From Galerina marginata (Eukaryota; Basidiomycota; Agaricomycetes; Agaricales; Galerinaceae): DNA of 64,000 bases. The notes below the pieces were generated by a model. It saw only the letters and a program-made list of their open reading frames with translations. It searched no databases and had not been told where the DNA came from. The position numbers and the translations under genes were made by a program. The stretch is taken from the NCBI GenBank assembly GCA_023014335.1, contig JAECYW010000025.1, forward strand, positions 186,001-250,000. The letters run 5' to 3'. Every line of letters starts with the position of its first letter. Position 1 is the stretch's first letter. Shown piece by piece: positions 20,106 to 31,079 of the stretch.

Positions 20106-21477
20106 TAAGCCTTCTTTATTTTTATTCTTCTTGTATGTTAAACCACTCAAAGCCTATTAAAGCCCTAATAAAACCTAATATACCCTAACTTAATATAGCC
20201 TAAAGCCCTAATAAAACCTAATATACCCTAATATACCCAAAAATGCGTGGGAAAAACTATACAGTATAGTATACAGAATAGAATACTAGGTCTAGCGCCG
20301 ATGCACCAGCAGAGTCCCCGATGGAGAAGAAAAGGAAGGGGCGCGGACAATCGAAACGCGAAACGGCTGCTATCGAGGACGATAATGGAGTGGGTAATGG
20401 ATTGGTTTAATCTTTCCGACAGACAATCTAGTTTAATCTATCTTTTTACAGCTTTAAACTGGTTTAAACTTTAGTCTTTCCCAACAAATACGCCAGCCGA
20501 GCGCATGCAGCGTGACTATTCCGTTTAGTTCAGTTTAACGATCACATTGTTTACTGCGTTTATTTTAACTTGGCGGATAATTTGTTTACTGTGTTTAATC
20601 TTTCCATTTAAACTTCAATTCATGGAGATCACCATCTGTCATATTGGCGCCTAATAGTATGTTTAAACGCGACTAGATAAACTAAACGAGTATTGACATG
20701 GCCCATGTTTAATCAAAGTCGATATGGTTACAGATAATCATATTACTCCTCCTCCTTCATGACCTCGCCCATCCCTGCCTCCCGTCTTATGATTCTCTTG
20801 GCATCTGGTTAAGCTGGACCCATGTGGGCGAAGTATCGTGGAGAAGGAAGACCTGGAAGCCATTAACATCTACTTCCCGCAGCTTCTTGCCTGACAAGAC
20901 TGTGGATGCAAGAATCGTAGAAATCTGGGAAACGACCCAAATCTCCCATGCTAATCCTGAGCGGCGTCCATCCCTAGGGCGGAACGACGGTGGCGCACAT
21001 CGTACGGATTGACGGTCACAATCATTGATAGTATGAACCATTTAATGGCTTCCTTTCTTTTGGCAGTGGATCACAAGCGCGATCAGTCTTGCCTGTCTTG
21101 GCCGGTCTTTCTTCGATTCGTCGGGGTGTCTGGTCACCTGTCACTGCCTATACAACAAGGTTTTTCAAGCTTCAAGCGTTAAGAACTTAGCGTCCCCAAT
21201 ACCTCTTGGTTGTTCAGTGGCCCATTCGTCCCTAAAAGCAATACCAGCTGAACTAGAGTCATCTTTCTACCTTTGGTCCTCGTTACCTCCAAGTGCAGCG
21301 TATGAAGAAAGTCATTATTTCCACTTTTATTGTACATGTGCTTGTCATCGACGTTCTTTAATTCAAGCACATCAATCGAAATACAAACTGACATATTTAT
21401 CGTTTAAAATGGAAAAACGCTACCAACAAGTCAAGTGAACGAGGGTTAACAGGCCAGTTGCGGGCTTGTGCCCTTTA
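20106..21477. other. No gene recognised; telomere-like and GTTTAA-rich stretches
   Basis: From 20150 to 20240 a unit containing CCCTAATAAAACCTAATATA occurs twice, with several extra CCTAA motifs. From 20400 to 20700 GTTTAA/TTTAAAC motifs are frequent, including TTTAATCTTTCC twice. A minus-strand open frame at 20787-21041 shares the peptide pattern GKKLREVDVNG with one at 37891-38250 (GRKLREVEVDG), so it may be an exon remnant of a small gene family. Nothing else is recognisable. Confidence 0.4.
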
Positions 21478-21968
21478 CTAATCCTTAGAGCAGACGAAAG
21501 ATTCAATATTGTTGTAAAGTGACGAGTAAGGGGCCAGCGCGAGGTCAAGGACCGTTCCAGAAACGTTAAGGCCAGTACGCGTACAATCTGGGTATCTAAA
21601 CAACTAAAGGATCAGCCAAAAATGAAGGCAAAGCGAGTACAGATACTGACACAAAAAATGTGCACGTATCACCTTCGCTCACTACCAGGCTCTCAGGCCT
21701 GTCCATCCAGTTCCCGGGGAGATTGACACACACAAATTCATCAATGTCGGGGGGGGAGTATGGAGTGCCAAGTTTGTCGTAATCCGAATAGAAAATGACT
21801 GAAATTTCACCAAGCGCATGCTTATAAGTTATGAAACAATTCATTAACAATGAGTGGAGTGTAACAATGAGATAAGTGCGAGTTATATCTTACCCGAGCG
21901 ATGACGGCTGCGCGTGCAGAGGCGGCGATGGCCAAAAGCGGACCGATAAGTTCAGCACTGAAGTACAT
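21478..21968 (-). CDS. Small secreted protein, crystallin-like (paralogue A)
   Basis: Three exons: 21968-21894, 21820-21651 and 21595-21478, with introns of 73 and 55 bp. The product is 120 residues. The first 20 or so residues form a signal peptide (MYFSAELIGPLLAIAASARA). The mature part has the pattern VIFYSDYD... FVCVNLPGNWMDRPES... DTCTFF... YPDC... ESFVC with four cysteines. This recalls the beta/gamma-crystallin-like secreted proteins of basidiomycetes, in which a strand reading FYxD is followed by a Cys-containing WxDR/S repeat; that placement is an inference. A TATA box (TATAAAA, 22061-22055) lies about 90 nt upstream of the ATG. The paralogue at 23459-23980 has the same intron positions and an exon 2 of exactly the same length (170 nt). 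Confidence 0.75.
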
Positions 21969-23458
21969 ATTCTTCTGATGAGATTTGGGCTTGTGAGAAA
22001 CACTGAGCTTGGCAGTTGATCGAGCTGCTGAAACTCGAGGAGAAATCGTCCCCGTTTTATACCTTTCAAGAGTATAGTAGGAAGCAGGCGATCTCTTATT
22101 CAAGAAACGTACAGACCGACAGTTTGTCCGCGAATGAGGCACTAGTTCCGAGTCTAAATTGAGACTTTATTGTGTTCCTAGGATACATATAGATCGTGAG
22201 TATGCCGTCCAGATGACCTTGACTATCGTAGCAATACTTTGTATTGTGGGAGTAGGATTCACGTAAAACGGTGCACAACAAATAATATATTTGGGCACCT
22301 CAAGTAAATTTGTATTTTCGTCGAGTGCAATGGACTCAGTCGGCCTGGCTGCCAAGATACATTTCATAAAACTTGATGCCTTTCCCAGTTGATTTTGCAA
22401 AAGGGCTATCGTACCGGATTCAATTCGGAATAATCAATCCGCAAAGGCGCACGCGAAATCGATTAAAACTGCTCGACGGGACACATCTCCAGACTCATAA
22501 TCTCATCTTGGAGTGTCGGTCAAATTGTTGAGACTGGAAGGGGCGGTTGAACGAGCCCTCTTCCTCATCACGCGAGTTCCAGTTTCCCCGAGATAGGAGT
22601 TTCATCCTTCACGATTCCTCATATTTCTGGCTTTGCCTGATTTTTCTCTGGCGTTTTGGACTTCTTGCCGTGCCTGATGCCCGCATTGAATTCAAATCAA
22701 CTCTTGATTTCGGGGCCTCTAGCGATTATCAGTGGCTTCCTAGTATTTATAACGTATGTCTACTTATACTTGGCTTCGTAATCATTTGAAGGTCGGAGAC
22801 GAGTAAGAACATCAGCACACCTGATGAAACAAAGAAGTACATTTAACCGCCCTTAACGGTCTTCGAGCAGGGCAACAAACCCATCCGCATTCCAAAATTA
22901 GAATAAATATTCAGATAAGGAAGGAACCAAGCCGGGAGAAGAGCTGTCAAGCGCCAGGAAAAGACAACTATGAAACACCTCTCACGGAATTCAATCAAAC
23001 CCGGATGATTATCTCGAATTGTTTCCATCATAGCCAGTGCCGCCATCCATGATAAATTGGAAAGAGCCCTAAGTCTGAGGATAAAAAAAAATAGGTAATA
23101 CAATTTTGGCGATCAACTAATATCCACACTGGACAAAATGTCATTTACCATTGCTCCAATTTAAGCACGTCGTGGACCTTCTACTATAATTACTCCTGTA
23201 GTAGAAGTCATCTGGCCAACATAGTCCATGTTTATCGGAAGAAGCAAAGCAAAGTGCCGAATAAAATCTGTTGCAGCAATAGAACAGATGGGTTTTCCCC
23301 GGGCATCGATCCAAAGGTTCGTATGTTTTCCAACCGGAGATTTCTTCCTCTTACTTCTAAGGGTATAAATACAGGGACAATTTATCCTCAAGGTATCAAC
23401 AGCTCGATCGACTTGCAAGTTCAGTATCTTTTACCGCCCCAAATTCCATTGGAAGGTT
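21969..23458. other. Shared intergenic region between divergent paralogues
   Basis: About 1.5 kb between two divergently transcribed secreted-protein genes. TATA boxes are seen at 22055-22061 (for the minus gene) and 23364-23370 (for the plus gene). Minus-strand open frames at 23418-23161 and 23103-22843, and a plus-strand one at 22547-22789, have hydrophobic segments but no recognisable family. I do not call them genes. Confidence 0.45.
23364..23370 (+). promoter_or_regulatory. TATA box of secreted-protein paralogue B
   Basis: TATAAAT, 89 nt before the ATG at 23459. The divergent paralogue has TATAAAA at nearly the same distance. Confidence 0.55.
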
Positions 23459-23980
23459 ATGTACTTCAGCGCCAAGCTCGCCAGTTTGATTTTGGCCATC
23501 GCCGCCTCTACACATGCCGCGGTCATCTCTCGGGTAGGAGGATTTCATTTACGTTGTCTCGTTGTCACGCTTCACTCAATGTTAATTGTGTCACCCACCA
23601 GACCGATCTGGCTCAATTGTCAGTCATTTTCTGGGATGATGTCAACATGAGAGGTGGAACCTGGTCGCCTGCACTCCTTCTGCCAAATACGTGCTTGAAT
23701 ATGACTGGTGACTGGAATGACAGACCCGAGAGCCTCTTGATTGGTCCAGGTTATACCTGTACATTCTTTACGTCAGTATTGGTTCCCTCCTGGTCTCAAT
23801 TCCGTGTCATACATTCTGATTCCTCATTTGTTTAGCTACCCTAGTTGCGACGTGGAACACCCTGGAATACCGCTTACTGGACAAATTGCTAACCTCCAAT
23901 CGGTTCCATGCGACCCCCCCGACTCATGCCTCTACAATGCCATTGAATCTTTCGAGTGCGTTAGGACGGCCCCGTCTTAA
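23459..23980 (+). CDS. Small secreted protein, crystallin-like (paralogue B)
   Basis: Three exons: 23459-23533, 23602-23771 and 23836-23980, giving 129 residues. The signal peptide is MYFSAKLASLILAIAASTHA. The mature part repeats the paralogue's layout: VIFWDDVNMRGG, then CLNMTGDWNDRPES, YTCTFF, YPSC and ESFEC, with an extra CDPPDSC insertion near the C terminus. Six cysteines are visible. Intron positions and phases match paralogue A exactly, so the two arose by an inverted duplication. The donor of intron 1 is GTAGGA and the acceptor CACCAG. Role unknown; secreted proteins of this kind have been considered in cell-wall or stress contexts, but nothing here shows which. Confidence 0.75.
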
Positions 23981-25300
23981 GAGTATAAGACCTGACATGG
24001 ACCTATTTTTGTGTAAGCCTTGTGCTCAGTTTCTGATTCTAGTCTACAATACATATTAATTTCTCCTTGCAGACAGACTGATACTGCGTGGTTTTTGAAT
24101 TTCAATAAATTGTAAAATGTTAGTTCTGAGTCGGCTCACCAGAAGATTTTGAACCCGGTTCGAAGCGCAGCCGTCTCTCGAGGCGGATTCCTGGTTCATC
24201 AGATTGCCAGGTCTCTCAAAGTGTAAATATATATATGAATTACTACGCTACATTCTGAAGGCTCATTTTCGTTGCCTAATGAAAAGATAGAGGGCGAGTT
24301 ATAATAGATCGTACGCTCCTCGGGCCTGGGCCATTGGGAAAGACTTTTCCCCACTGCCCCAGGCTTGAACATTTACCAGCGTGTACCAGTCTACGTTTTA
24401 TTTTATCTCCAGTTTAAAATTTGAAGATTGCAAGATGAACCAACGAATTACCCACCCAAGTTACGTGAATATTGTTCAGCAGCTGTTGGCACGATCGATC
24501 GGTCATCCGGAACCTCGCATGTTAGTTTGGATGGTGGTTCTATTTTCTTCCATCTATTGCTTCTTACCTGCTTCAGCGTACTTGCTTCGCTTACAGCTCT
24601 TCAAATCAAACTCTTTTGTTCGTGATACTTGGCGTGTCAGCCCAGTAAGCGCCGGGGACAAACAAATTCAGCTCCGCGGCACTCTCAAATCGGACGACGA
24701 TCTCCCGGTGCCAATGGCCACACGGCTCCGCGTGGACCTGACCTTCCAGGAAATTTCGATGAATTTATGATTGCTCATAATCTTTTTGAACTGAAGGTTC
24801 AAGTTATTTCCTCTAAGGGTACATACCACACGATAGTAACCTACCGTATTCCGAGGCTATATCTTAACTAAAGATTAAAAAAAATATTGAACCATAATTG
24901 GTTGTGGCTACATAAATTCCTCGTATCTTAATGAAGTCCGAGTGAGTAAGCGAACAATTACTGATCTACAAGGTTCGTGAATAAGCGCCAGTCTAACTTG
25001 ACGGCGGCACATAATTGGCTCGGAGATTGGCTCGGGCATCAATCTATCCCAACACCAAGCTAACCCACGTTTATCTCTGCCGGTGTCCTTTCATCACTGG
25101 TTCAATACGAAAAGTCGGTATTATATTTTTACATCAGTCCTAAGGCATTTTAGAGCATCGTAAATCTGTACTCCAAGGCTTTACCGCACTGCTAGATTTC
25201 GAGGACTAAGATCTCTGAGATGGGTACTTCTGGCCGTTCTGGGGTGGTAGCCTTTAAAAAATAATTTCTGGGGGTTTGGAACAACCTCTAAAGCTATTCT
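23981..25300. other. No gene recognised; left edge of the segmental duplication
   Basis: An open frame at 24381-24770 (+) has a hydrophobic stretch (RMLVWMVVLFSSIYCFLPAS) but no familiar motif. From about 25015 the sequence matches 35,750 onward (CTCGGAGATTGG...CGGGCATCAA; later AATTTCTGGGGGTTTGGA at 25262 and 36149). This marks the start of the duplicated block. Confidence 0.45.
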
Positions 25301-25309
25301 ATTTCGTTT

Positions 25310-28300
25310 TTGTGCCGTTTTATCATTCCACGCAGTTTGTGCATTGACCTTTCAGGCGTCGCGCTCACCTTCAGCGGAGTTTTAAGCCTTGTGATCCGTG
25401 CGAAAACCCTTCCGTCGTCATCAATTTTCTTTCCTCCCTTTCCCCCACGTCGCTGCTTGCATGCTGCCTGCGCACCACCGCCTCTAGGCCCTTCTGACGC
25501 TCTTTTTCGATCTTTTATACCTGGTGCATGTCGCCTGGTCCCAGTGTCGACGTTGGCACGTCCGATCTAGACCACTTCACGGTGAAGAACCCGCATCCTT
25601 CTCTCAGCCGTTATCTAACACACCGTCTTGTTTTAGAGGCGATGATTTGCGTTACTTTGAAGTTTGGAGGGAGAGCGACGTAATCGAATTAGTTCGGTGT
25701 GCTACCCGCTCCTGCGCTAGCCGTTTTTTCAGCCTCGACGGTGTGCAGCTTTGGGCTGTTCCGAGGTGAGAGTCGTATTCTCGATGTATTCGCAAGCTAA
25801 AACGCTTGCTGGCAGGTCAATATCACAGTAGCTTGGATGGCGACTTCCTGTGGGGAGGACAAGGTCCACGACGAAACGCGGATGAGCGCCGGGTCAACGA
25901 GCTCTTCCTTCAACGGATCATGATGGCGTTCATCTTGTTTTGGCTGTTCGATTTCATCAACCTGCGCGAGCACCCATCCCCACCCAGGCAGCTGCGACGG
26001 CGACGAGCCCTGTAACGTTCGACCTTCAACCTTCACCACTCGGATTCTGATGGCGGCGCCGACCCCACCACGGATGACGACGGGGCGTACGCCGTTTGAA
26101 CTATGGACCGCGGCGCTGGTTCAGGTACTGCTATGCGACGGGAACGATGAGAAGAGGCGAAGAAGAAGGTGAAACGTGGAACTAGCTTGGGCTTTTCTGG
26201 TTCAGCTGCTGCCAGCGCGCCTCCTCGCCGATGCCTATTGACCTCCGCCTGCGCCGGAGATTGTGCGGTCCTACACCAGCACCAGCACCCTAACCCGCAC
26301 CTAGCCTCGGACCCGCTCAGGATTTCGATCGTCTGCCCACGTCATCATCGTCATCAACCTCACCGCAAACGTAAACCCGCACCCGAATACCGTTTACTAG
26401 CAGCATCTTCAACGTCCCATCGTACCTCCTTACCACCTCCTCATGAGTTATCGTTTTCTCAACACCCTCAAACCCCCGAACCCTCGACTCTGGAACCCTG
26501 CTTTATTCTGAGTCAGACGAGCGAGCAACGCTAGAATGAGGCATTTAGGCTGCGTATCCTCGCCCTTGACGTTGCCCTCCTCGCGCTGCAGCCCGGTGTT
26601 GGATGTATGCTGGACGGGAGAGGAGAGGACGGGTGCGCAGTTGGGGAAGGAGGTGGGGTGATGGGATGGTAGGAGCACTGAGAATGGGACGTTTCTGCGG
26701 CGTTGACGTGGATGTGGACGCGGACGCGGACGATGGAAGCGGAGACGGTTGCTAGGCTCGAGGAAGGGATTTTTCTTTGAACTCCTGTCTTCTCGTTGAC
26801 GGTATGAGCACGGTGGACAGGAGGAGGGCGGTGCTGCTGCCTGCTTGGGGCTGCTGGTGATGACGGTGATGATGCTGGTACTGTCGGTGACGGCGCCGGG
26901 CTGCATTTGGAGGCGGAAAGTAGATGCTGGTGCTGGGGCGGGGCAGGACTGGCAGGGTTCGGGGAACGTGTGCTTCTTCGGCGAACCATACAACTTCTAT
27001 CCTGTCTCGCATGTTCAATTTTTTTTCAGTTTAACCTCTGGTGACACTTGTACGCTCACCTGGCGATATTTTCGGCTCTACTTCCAACGTTTTGGGCGCG
27101 ATTCGGATAACGACCCCCCGCCCAACTTCGACCTTAAAAGGGCGGATGTTGTTCGAACTATGGATAACTCCGCGGCACTGTGGCTGGAGCTGCTGGACAA
27201 CCGACACGACGAGTCGAAGGAGGAGAAGCGATAGTGGAGGAGTGTCTCTTACTGTGACTCCCGCCACATCGTCTCCTTGCTGCTACCTCCTTCGCCGTCG
27301 ATTACTTATGTGGGTTCAGCTGGCGGATATTCTTCGACTAGGAGGTCGTACGCGCTCCCTTGAGGTCGAGGGCTCAGCCTGTTGGATGAGAAAGGTGGAG
27401 GCGCGGGCGGGGTTAGGCAGGGGCACCAACTGCAAGGGCGCATGCGATGAAATGACGAGCAGAAGGTCGCTAGGCTCAAACTTTCTCCAACGCCTATCGT
27501 CATCCCTCACACCACTTCTTTCAAATTCACTTTACGCCTTGTCTTGGATTGGACACAACGAGGTTGTTCAGGCTTCCAATCTTTCCTTCAAGTATTGACG
27601 TCGACCTTGAGTTCCAATGGACGAGTTCCACTTTATCATCGTAGACTATCTTTCCTCTTCCCTTTCCTCTCGCACAGCCCCCTCGTTGCTTTATTATGAC
27701 CTTCGACCAGCCGGTATATTGATCTACAAACCAAAATTTCGTCGTCAGACTTCGAGGGTGCTCTTCTGGATTGAGGACCATCGCGATTGCCCGATCGTCA
27801 TTGCTGCCCCTGTAGCTATCTTCATATTACATATTAGAATGTTGTCGTCACCGCTGGCTCGGACTGAACACTTTCGCTGTCATGTTTAAGCGCACGCGTA
27901 CCTGCCATCGCAACGCCTCTTCCTCAACTTTTGGAGTTTTCGTTCCGACTCCTTTTGGCGCGTTCTCCATGGTGGTCTCAAGATAAACTTGGATTGAAAA
28001 TTCGATGTGTCTACACAGCACCAAGGCTTCCGAGGGTCGAAACTCCGTTGTCCTGATCCAATCCCAGCCCCGACGAAGTCAAACCATTCGATGGGGAATT
28101 CATAGAGACCTCTCCGACCAGATTAAATTTAATTATGAGCTTGGTCCAAGCGCCATGTTGAACTTGTTCGCTCATGCTCTCCTCGCAGGCTTTTTACTGA
28201 ATTTCAGACATAAAACCAAGGTGCTCTTCTCTAGGATAGTATGCTCCCTTCAATAGCATAAACTCTCTGTGCTGCTCGTCGCATCCGCACTGCAAATGAG

Positions 28301-28431
28301 TTATAAGTCGCGTGTTTGATGCGTGTCCCAAAAAGGAATGCCGGCTTTGCAAAGGAGTTTTCGCGTTTTTTGGTTTGTTTTCTCGACCGCGACAGTGTCC
28401 TCATAGACCAAGTGTTAGAATCGCATTATCC
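25310..28431. repeat. Leader copy 1 of the segmental duplication
   Basis: Related copies lie at about 31080-33763 (2), 36190-40437 (3) and 42390-44200 (4). Shared blocks, in order: GTGCGAAAAC...CATCAA before a run of CTTTCCCCC (25398 here); a block around CACGGTGAAGAAC (25580) with TTTAGAGGCGAT; and a splice-site-like block around 25725-25800. Here there are two blocks coding for the peptide FELW followed by a Leu-rich, Lys/Arg-rich helix (26090 and 27145). The frames are broken everywhere, so I read this as decayed gene sequence or a long non-coding leader. The last 180 bp before the F-box ATG are also conserved between copies. Confidence 0.6.
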
Positions 28432-30051
28432 ATGACAAACCTAAAACTTACGGATTCTTTGGGTTTACCGGCTCCTTATCATCCTCTTTCTCAGCACAAC
28501 AGCCAGAATCACGATAGTATCTCCGGCCTCAAACCATCGATTATCAGCCTCCACGATGATATACTCTGGCAGATTTTCTTGTTGAATGCGGATATGGTGG
28601 ACGAAACCGAGGATAAAGATGCAACGGCAGCAATTGATACACTCCGATACAGCTCTCAAGTCTGTGCAAAATGGCGACAGATAATCCTGTCATTCTCATC
28701 GCTCTGGGGTCAGGTCATCAACCTTTCCCGTCTTGAGGACGATGACTGGAGGGAAGAAGTCTTAAGAAGGACGGGCAGGTCATTGCTTTCTATTTTTTGG
28801 GGTCCTCCGAGCCAAGCAAACATCAGTGAGATATCTGTCGCCGAAATTCTCAAACATCACTGGGATAGAATTCGATGGCTTGAACTCGATGTCACGAACC
28901 ATGATTTTACGGGCGACTACAGCATCAAACAGTTCTGGAGGGTTTTTCGGCGTCCATCAGCGGTCCTCGAGACCTTTCGGGTCTTCTTTTACCGCACGTC
29001 TCCAAAACCAGTGGACAATATATCTCCGTCCAACTTCGTTATCTTCAACAACACCGCTCCTGCATTGCGTGTTTTTTGCGCTCCAAACATCGAGTTCAAC
29101 CTGGACGCTCCTTGGCTGGCAAACCTCCGGTTTCTTGCCTTGAACGGTCAAGTATCTGCCTACGATGTAATTCGAGCAATCTCCAATATGCCGCTTCTTG
29201 AATGCCTGACAGACGAGACTTCTAATGCGATCGCCCGCGACGGAGTTGGACTGCCTTCCCTCTCACAAATCACAGCCCCTTCCATCAAAAAACTCGTACT
29301 CTCATCATCTTCTGATATTGGCCCGTACATCACTTTCCTTTCTCAAATAAAACCAGCAGCTGGATGCTACTTGGATTTTAGTCACACCAGGCTCACTTTC
29401 GACGCGGAAATGTTGGCCTTGGCTGATCACGTTCTATACAGCTACTCCAGGAGTTGTGACCTCTCGAGCGCAAACGAAATTTCCTTTGAATTGCATCGAT
29501 ATCATTTCAACTTCGAGGCCGAAATCCCTGGCGAAAGGCAATTTCGTTTCAAACTCATATACTATGCAAAACTTCCACGCGATATACTCCGGGCCCTTTT
29601 TACAGCTCTACCTTCGGTTAACTTTCAAGATGTCAAAACTCTTACACTTGAAATCTCGCCGACTATTTTCAAACCTGATAATCACAGAATTTCCCAATTC
29701 ATTCTATCGCTCCCTTGCGTCGAAACTTTGATTGTCAATCCCAAAACCTTGCGCTTTTTGCTCGACATCCCAAGTGACAACTTTGCCCTCTCCTTTCCAC
29801 TCCTCCACACAGTTGAAATCAGCAGTTATTTGCGAGGAGAAGAATTATCGACCATTAAAGAATTCATCACATCACGAATTTTAAGTGGCCGACCCGTTGA
29901 AGTTCTTTCTCTGCCAATCGATCTTGATTCCCGCACTGACCTACGGTCCCTGGAAGACTTTACCGGCCTCACTATAATTCTTCTATATGATGGCCAAGAA
30001 TACGAACATATATGCGGGGACGGCCGTATCGATGACCTTCTCATCTCGTAG
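28432..30051 (+). CDS. F-box protein, paralogue 1 (full length)
   Basis: Intronless frame of 539 codons. The ATG at 28432 is chosen over the earlier in-frame ATG at 28312 because the paralogues start at the matching Met (MTNLK, MTDLK, MTELK). The F-box lies at residues 38-95: LHDDILWQIFLLN, then CAKWRQIILSFSSLWGQVI. This motif binds Skp1 in SCF ubiquitin ligases. The rest is the leucine-rich, repeat-like substrate region usual for mushroom F-box proteins. It is the longest of three neighbouring paralogues and probably reflects the ancestral form. Such families are strongly expanded in Agaricomycetes and targets are generally unknown. Confidence 0.88.
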   Translation: MTNLKLTDSLGLPAPYHPLSQHNSQNHDSISGLKPSIISLHDDILWQIFLLNADMVDETEDKDATAAIDTLRYSSQVCAKWRQIILSFSSLWGQVINLSRLEDDDWREEVLRRTGRSLLSIFWGPPSQANISEISVAEILKHHWDRIRWLELDVTNHDFTGDYSIKQFWRVFRRPSAVLETFRVFFYRTSPKPVDNISPSNFVIFNNTAPALRVFCAPNIEFNLDAPWLANLRFLALNGQVSAYDVIRAISNMPLLECLTDETSNAIARDGVGLPSLSQITAPSIKKLVLSSSSDIGPYITFLSQIKPAAGCYLDFSHTRLTFDAEMLALADHVLYSYSRSCDLSSANEISFELHRYHFNFEAEIPGERQFRFKLIYYAKLPRDILRALFTALPSVNFQDVKTLTLEISPTIFKPDNHRISQFILSLPCVETLIVNPKTLRFLLDIPSDNFALSFPLLHTVEISSYLRGEELSTIKEFITSRILSGRPVEVLSLPIDLDSRTDLRSLEDFTGLTIILLYDGQEYEHICGDGRIDDLLIS

Positions 30052-31079
30052 GCCTAGATGAGTTGGAGTTTTCATTCATCTTCTTCAGAGATTTTCTCCG
30101 AAAGAAAATAATACGCGCTAGTTTAAAATGGTTTCTCACAACGATGACCCTATAGTATACGATGGTTCAGATTAGCAGACTTCGAGTAACACAGCCGATC
30201 TGACAAACCTATTGGCCTTGCAGTGTAAATAAAACGGAATGTCACTAGAGTCTTAGGCAATATATAGAGAGCGAGTGGTACTATCGAGTGGTTGTATGCC
30301 CTGATGAAGGCGAGGTTTGACCAATTGTGGTGAAGGCGCCGGTCGGAGGGGTCTTGGAATGGACAGTCACGATTCAGAAGGACGGGCTATCATCCTATCT
30401 TTTGCCCACAGTCTCCCATAATTCTGCTCACAGTTCTACTAGTAGTCAAGATACACGCACTTTAGTAGGTGGATGATTTGAATTATAAGTGTGTTTAAAC
30501 GGGTGTAAGATATGCCAGCGAAGATTCGGAGAACGTTATACTCCACGCCCGTGTTGGAGGCTGGAGCCAAGCTGGAACGCCTGTCTAGTCCCAGCCCAAT
30601 AGAACAATTCCAAATTCTTCCAGTATCACTAGGTTATACACCAGTTGAGAAGGAAGGGTGACTAGATTTGTCGACGTCGGAGTCAGCAGGTTACAGAAAT
30701 ATCGATAGGTAGGTTCGTTCAGGTTGAATACCGTTGGGCTTTCGACCACGCGGTCTTTTTGACTTGGTAAATGCAGCAGTTGTACTTTTATGCATAACTC
30801 TTAGTCATTTAAATTATATCAGAACGATATGTCTGGTGACAAGCGAGAAATTCGAGACTAAAGTAAGTTCGTGGTTTTATTTGCCAGTGGTAACAAAGTA
30901 GTCGGTACGATGATTCTGGAGGAGTGGGAGGAGCAAAGAAAAGAAATTACTCAGATGGATGGCGACCAGCGCTAATGTACTCCAATAAACCGAAGCCAAT
31001 AAAATCTCGCAGGCATTTAGGAGGGAGAGGGTCAAGATCAGTGGCAGAGGGAGTTAAGATCTTAAAGGCGGGTTGACCC
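30052..31079. other. Intergenic sequence between F-box unit 1 and leader 2
   Basis: No gene recognised. The part at 30845-30985 is similar to 36585-36710 (GAGACTA followed by GATGATTC and GATGGATGG), so the duplicated block begins before the leader proper. Confidence 0.45.

Noticed and set aside
19550..20188. Long open frames of 212 and 168 codons across the 19.7-20.1 kb region
   Set aside because: They translate a 7 bp satellite; 21 bp equals seven codons, so every frame stays open without being a gene.
24120..24210. Possible tRNA-like sequence with GGTTCGAA
   Set aside because: No acceptor stem, D-arm or anticodon arm could be folded around it.
28312..28431. Earlier in-frame start of F-box paralogue 1
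   Set aside because: The paralogues conserve the Met at 28432, and the upstream 120 bp align with the non-coding upstream regions of the other copies.
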